Shown piece after piece: positions 5,600 through 5,764 of a stretch of 5,764 nt of DNA. Where the stretch lies: assembly GCA_903888395.1 (NCBI GenBank), contig CAISTO010000426.1, forward strand, positions 1-5,764, in the 5' to 3' direction. The stretch is from an uncultured Bacteroidota bacterium (GTDB lineage: Bacteria > Bacteroidota > Bacteroidia > UKL13-3). Every line of letters begins with the position of its first letter. Position 1 is the stretch's first letter. A model generated the notes under the pieces. That model was not told the DNA's origin. It saw only the letters and a list, made by a program, of their open reading frames with translations, and searched no databases. Position numbers and translations under genes: made by a program.

Positions 5600-5764
5600 A
5601 TGACAAACATTTTTCAAAATAAATCAAGCAAACCTGTAAACATTTTTTGGTTCAGAAGAGATTTGCGATTGAACGATAATCATGGATTGTTTGAGGCATT
5701 AAATAGCTCAAATAATGTGCTACCAATTTTCATTTTTGATAAAAATATTTTAAACGAACTCAAA
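5600..5764 (+). CDS. phrB: Photolyase/cryptochrome family protein, 5' part only
   Basis: The first 55 residues are present and the frame runs off the right edge. Residues 13-30 read V-N-I-F-W-F-R-R-D-L-R-L-N-D-N-H-G-L, the unmistakable opening strand of the N-terminal photolyase-related (antenna-binding) domain. It continues to V-L-P-I-F-I-F-D-K-N-I-L-N-E-L-K. Full proteins of this family bind FAD and use blue light to split UV-induced pyrimidine dimers in DNA; some are cryptochrome photoreceptors instead. The deciding FAD-binding C-terminal domain lies outside the window. The ATG at 5600 leaves about ten residues before the conserved strand, somewhat long but plausible, and there is no other in-frame Met. 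It lies 45 bases after the small exported gene on the same strand, so it is probably the fourth gene of the operon, linking pigment and DNA repair under light stress. Confidence 0.92.
   Translation, partial: MTNIFQNKSSKPVNIFWFRRDLRLNDNHGLFEALNSSNNVLPIFIFDKNILNELK

Overview
The window looks like chromosomal DNA from a member of the Bacteroidota. It is strongly AT-rich, ribosome-binding sites are A-rich rather than Shine-Dalgarno-like, several promoter candidates resemble the TAnnTTTG -7 element of that phylum, and the CrtI, CrtB and photolyase sequences have the Bacteroidota style. The exact lineage cannot be fixed from this sequence; a chitinophagal or sphingobacterial relative is a guess.

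Left part, minus strand (1-2406). The extreme left edge probably holds the first codons of a minus-strand gene that resembles the N-terminus of DNA primase DnaG. Next, also on the minus strand, are an EamA/DMT-type permease and a NorM-like MATE cation-coupled efflux protein. These two are only a few bases apart and should be co-transcribed in the order MATE then EamA. The MATE gene has no ATG before its first membrane helix. A Bacteroidota-type -7 element lies inside the longest reading frame, so the real start is probably a GTG downstream of it. That GTG sits in one arm of a GC-containing inverted repeat that could be an operator or an mRNA hairpin.

Centre (2407-2738). A 332-base divergent intergenic region without a credible gene. 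It carries weak promoter candidates and three short inverted repeats on the crtI side.

Right part, plus strand (2739-5764). A carotenoid operon: crtI (phytoene desaturase), crtB (phytoene synthase, 3 bases later), a small secreted protein of unknown function that overlaps crtB by ATGA, and the start of a photolyase/cryptochrome-family gene 45 bases further on, cut by the window edge. CrtB joins two geranylgeranyl diphosphate molecules into phytoene. CrtI desaturates phytoene toward coloured carotenoids. A photolyase would use light to repair UV lesions, so the operon reads as a photoprotection unit. No cyclase, hydroxylase, ketolase or light-sensing regulator is visible in the window.

The least explained pieces are the uncharacterised exported protein locked into the crt operon and the inverted repeats at the two divergent promoters.
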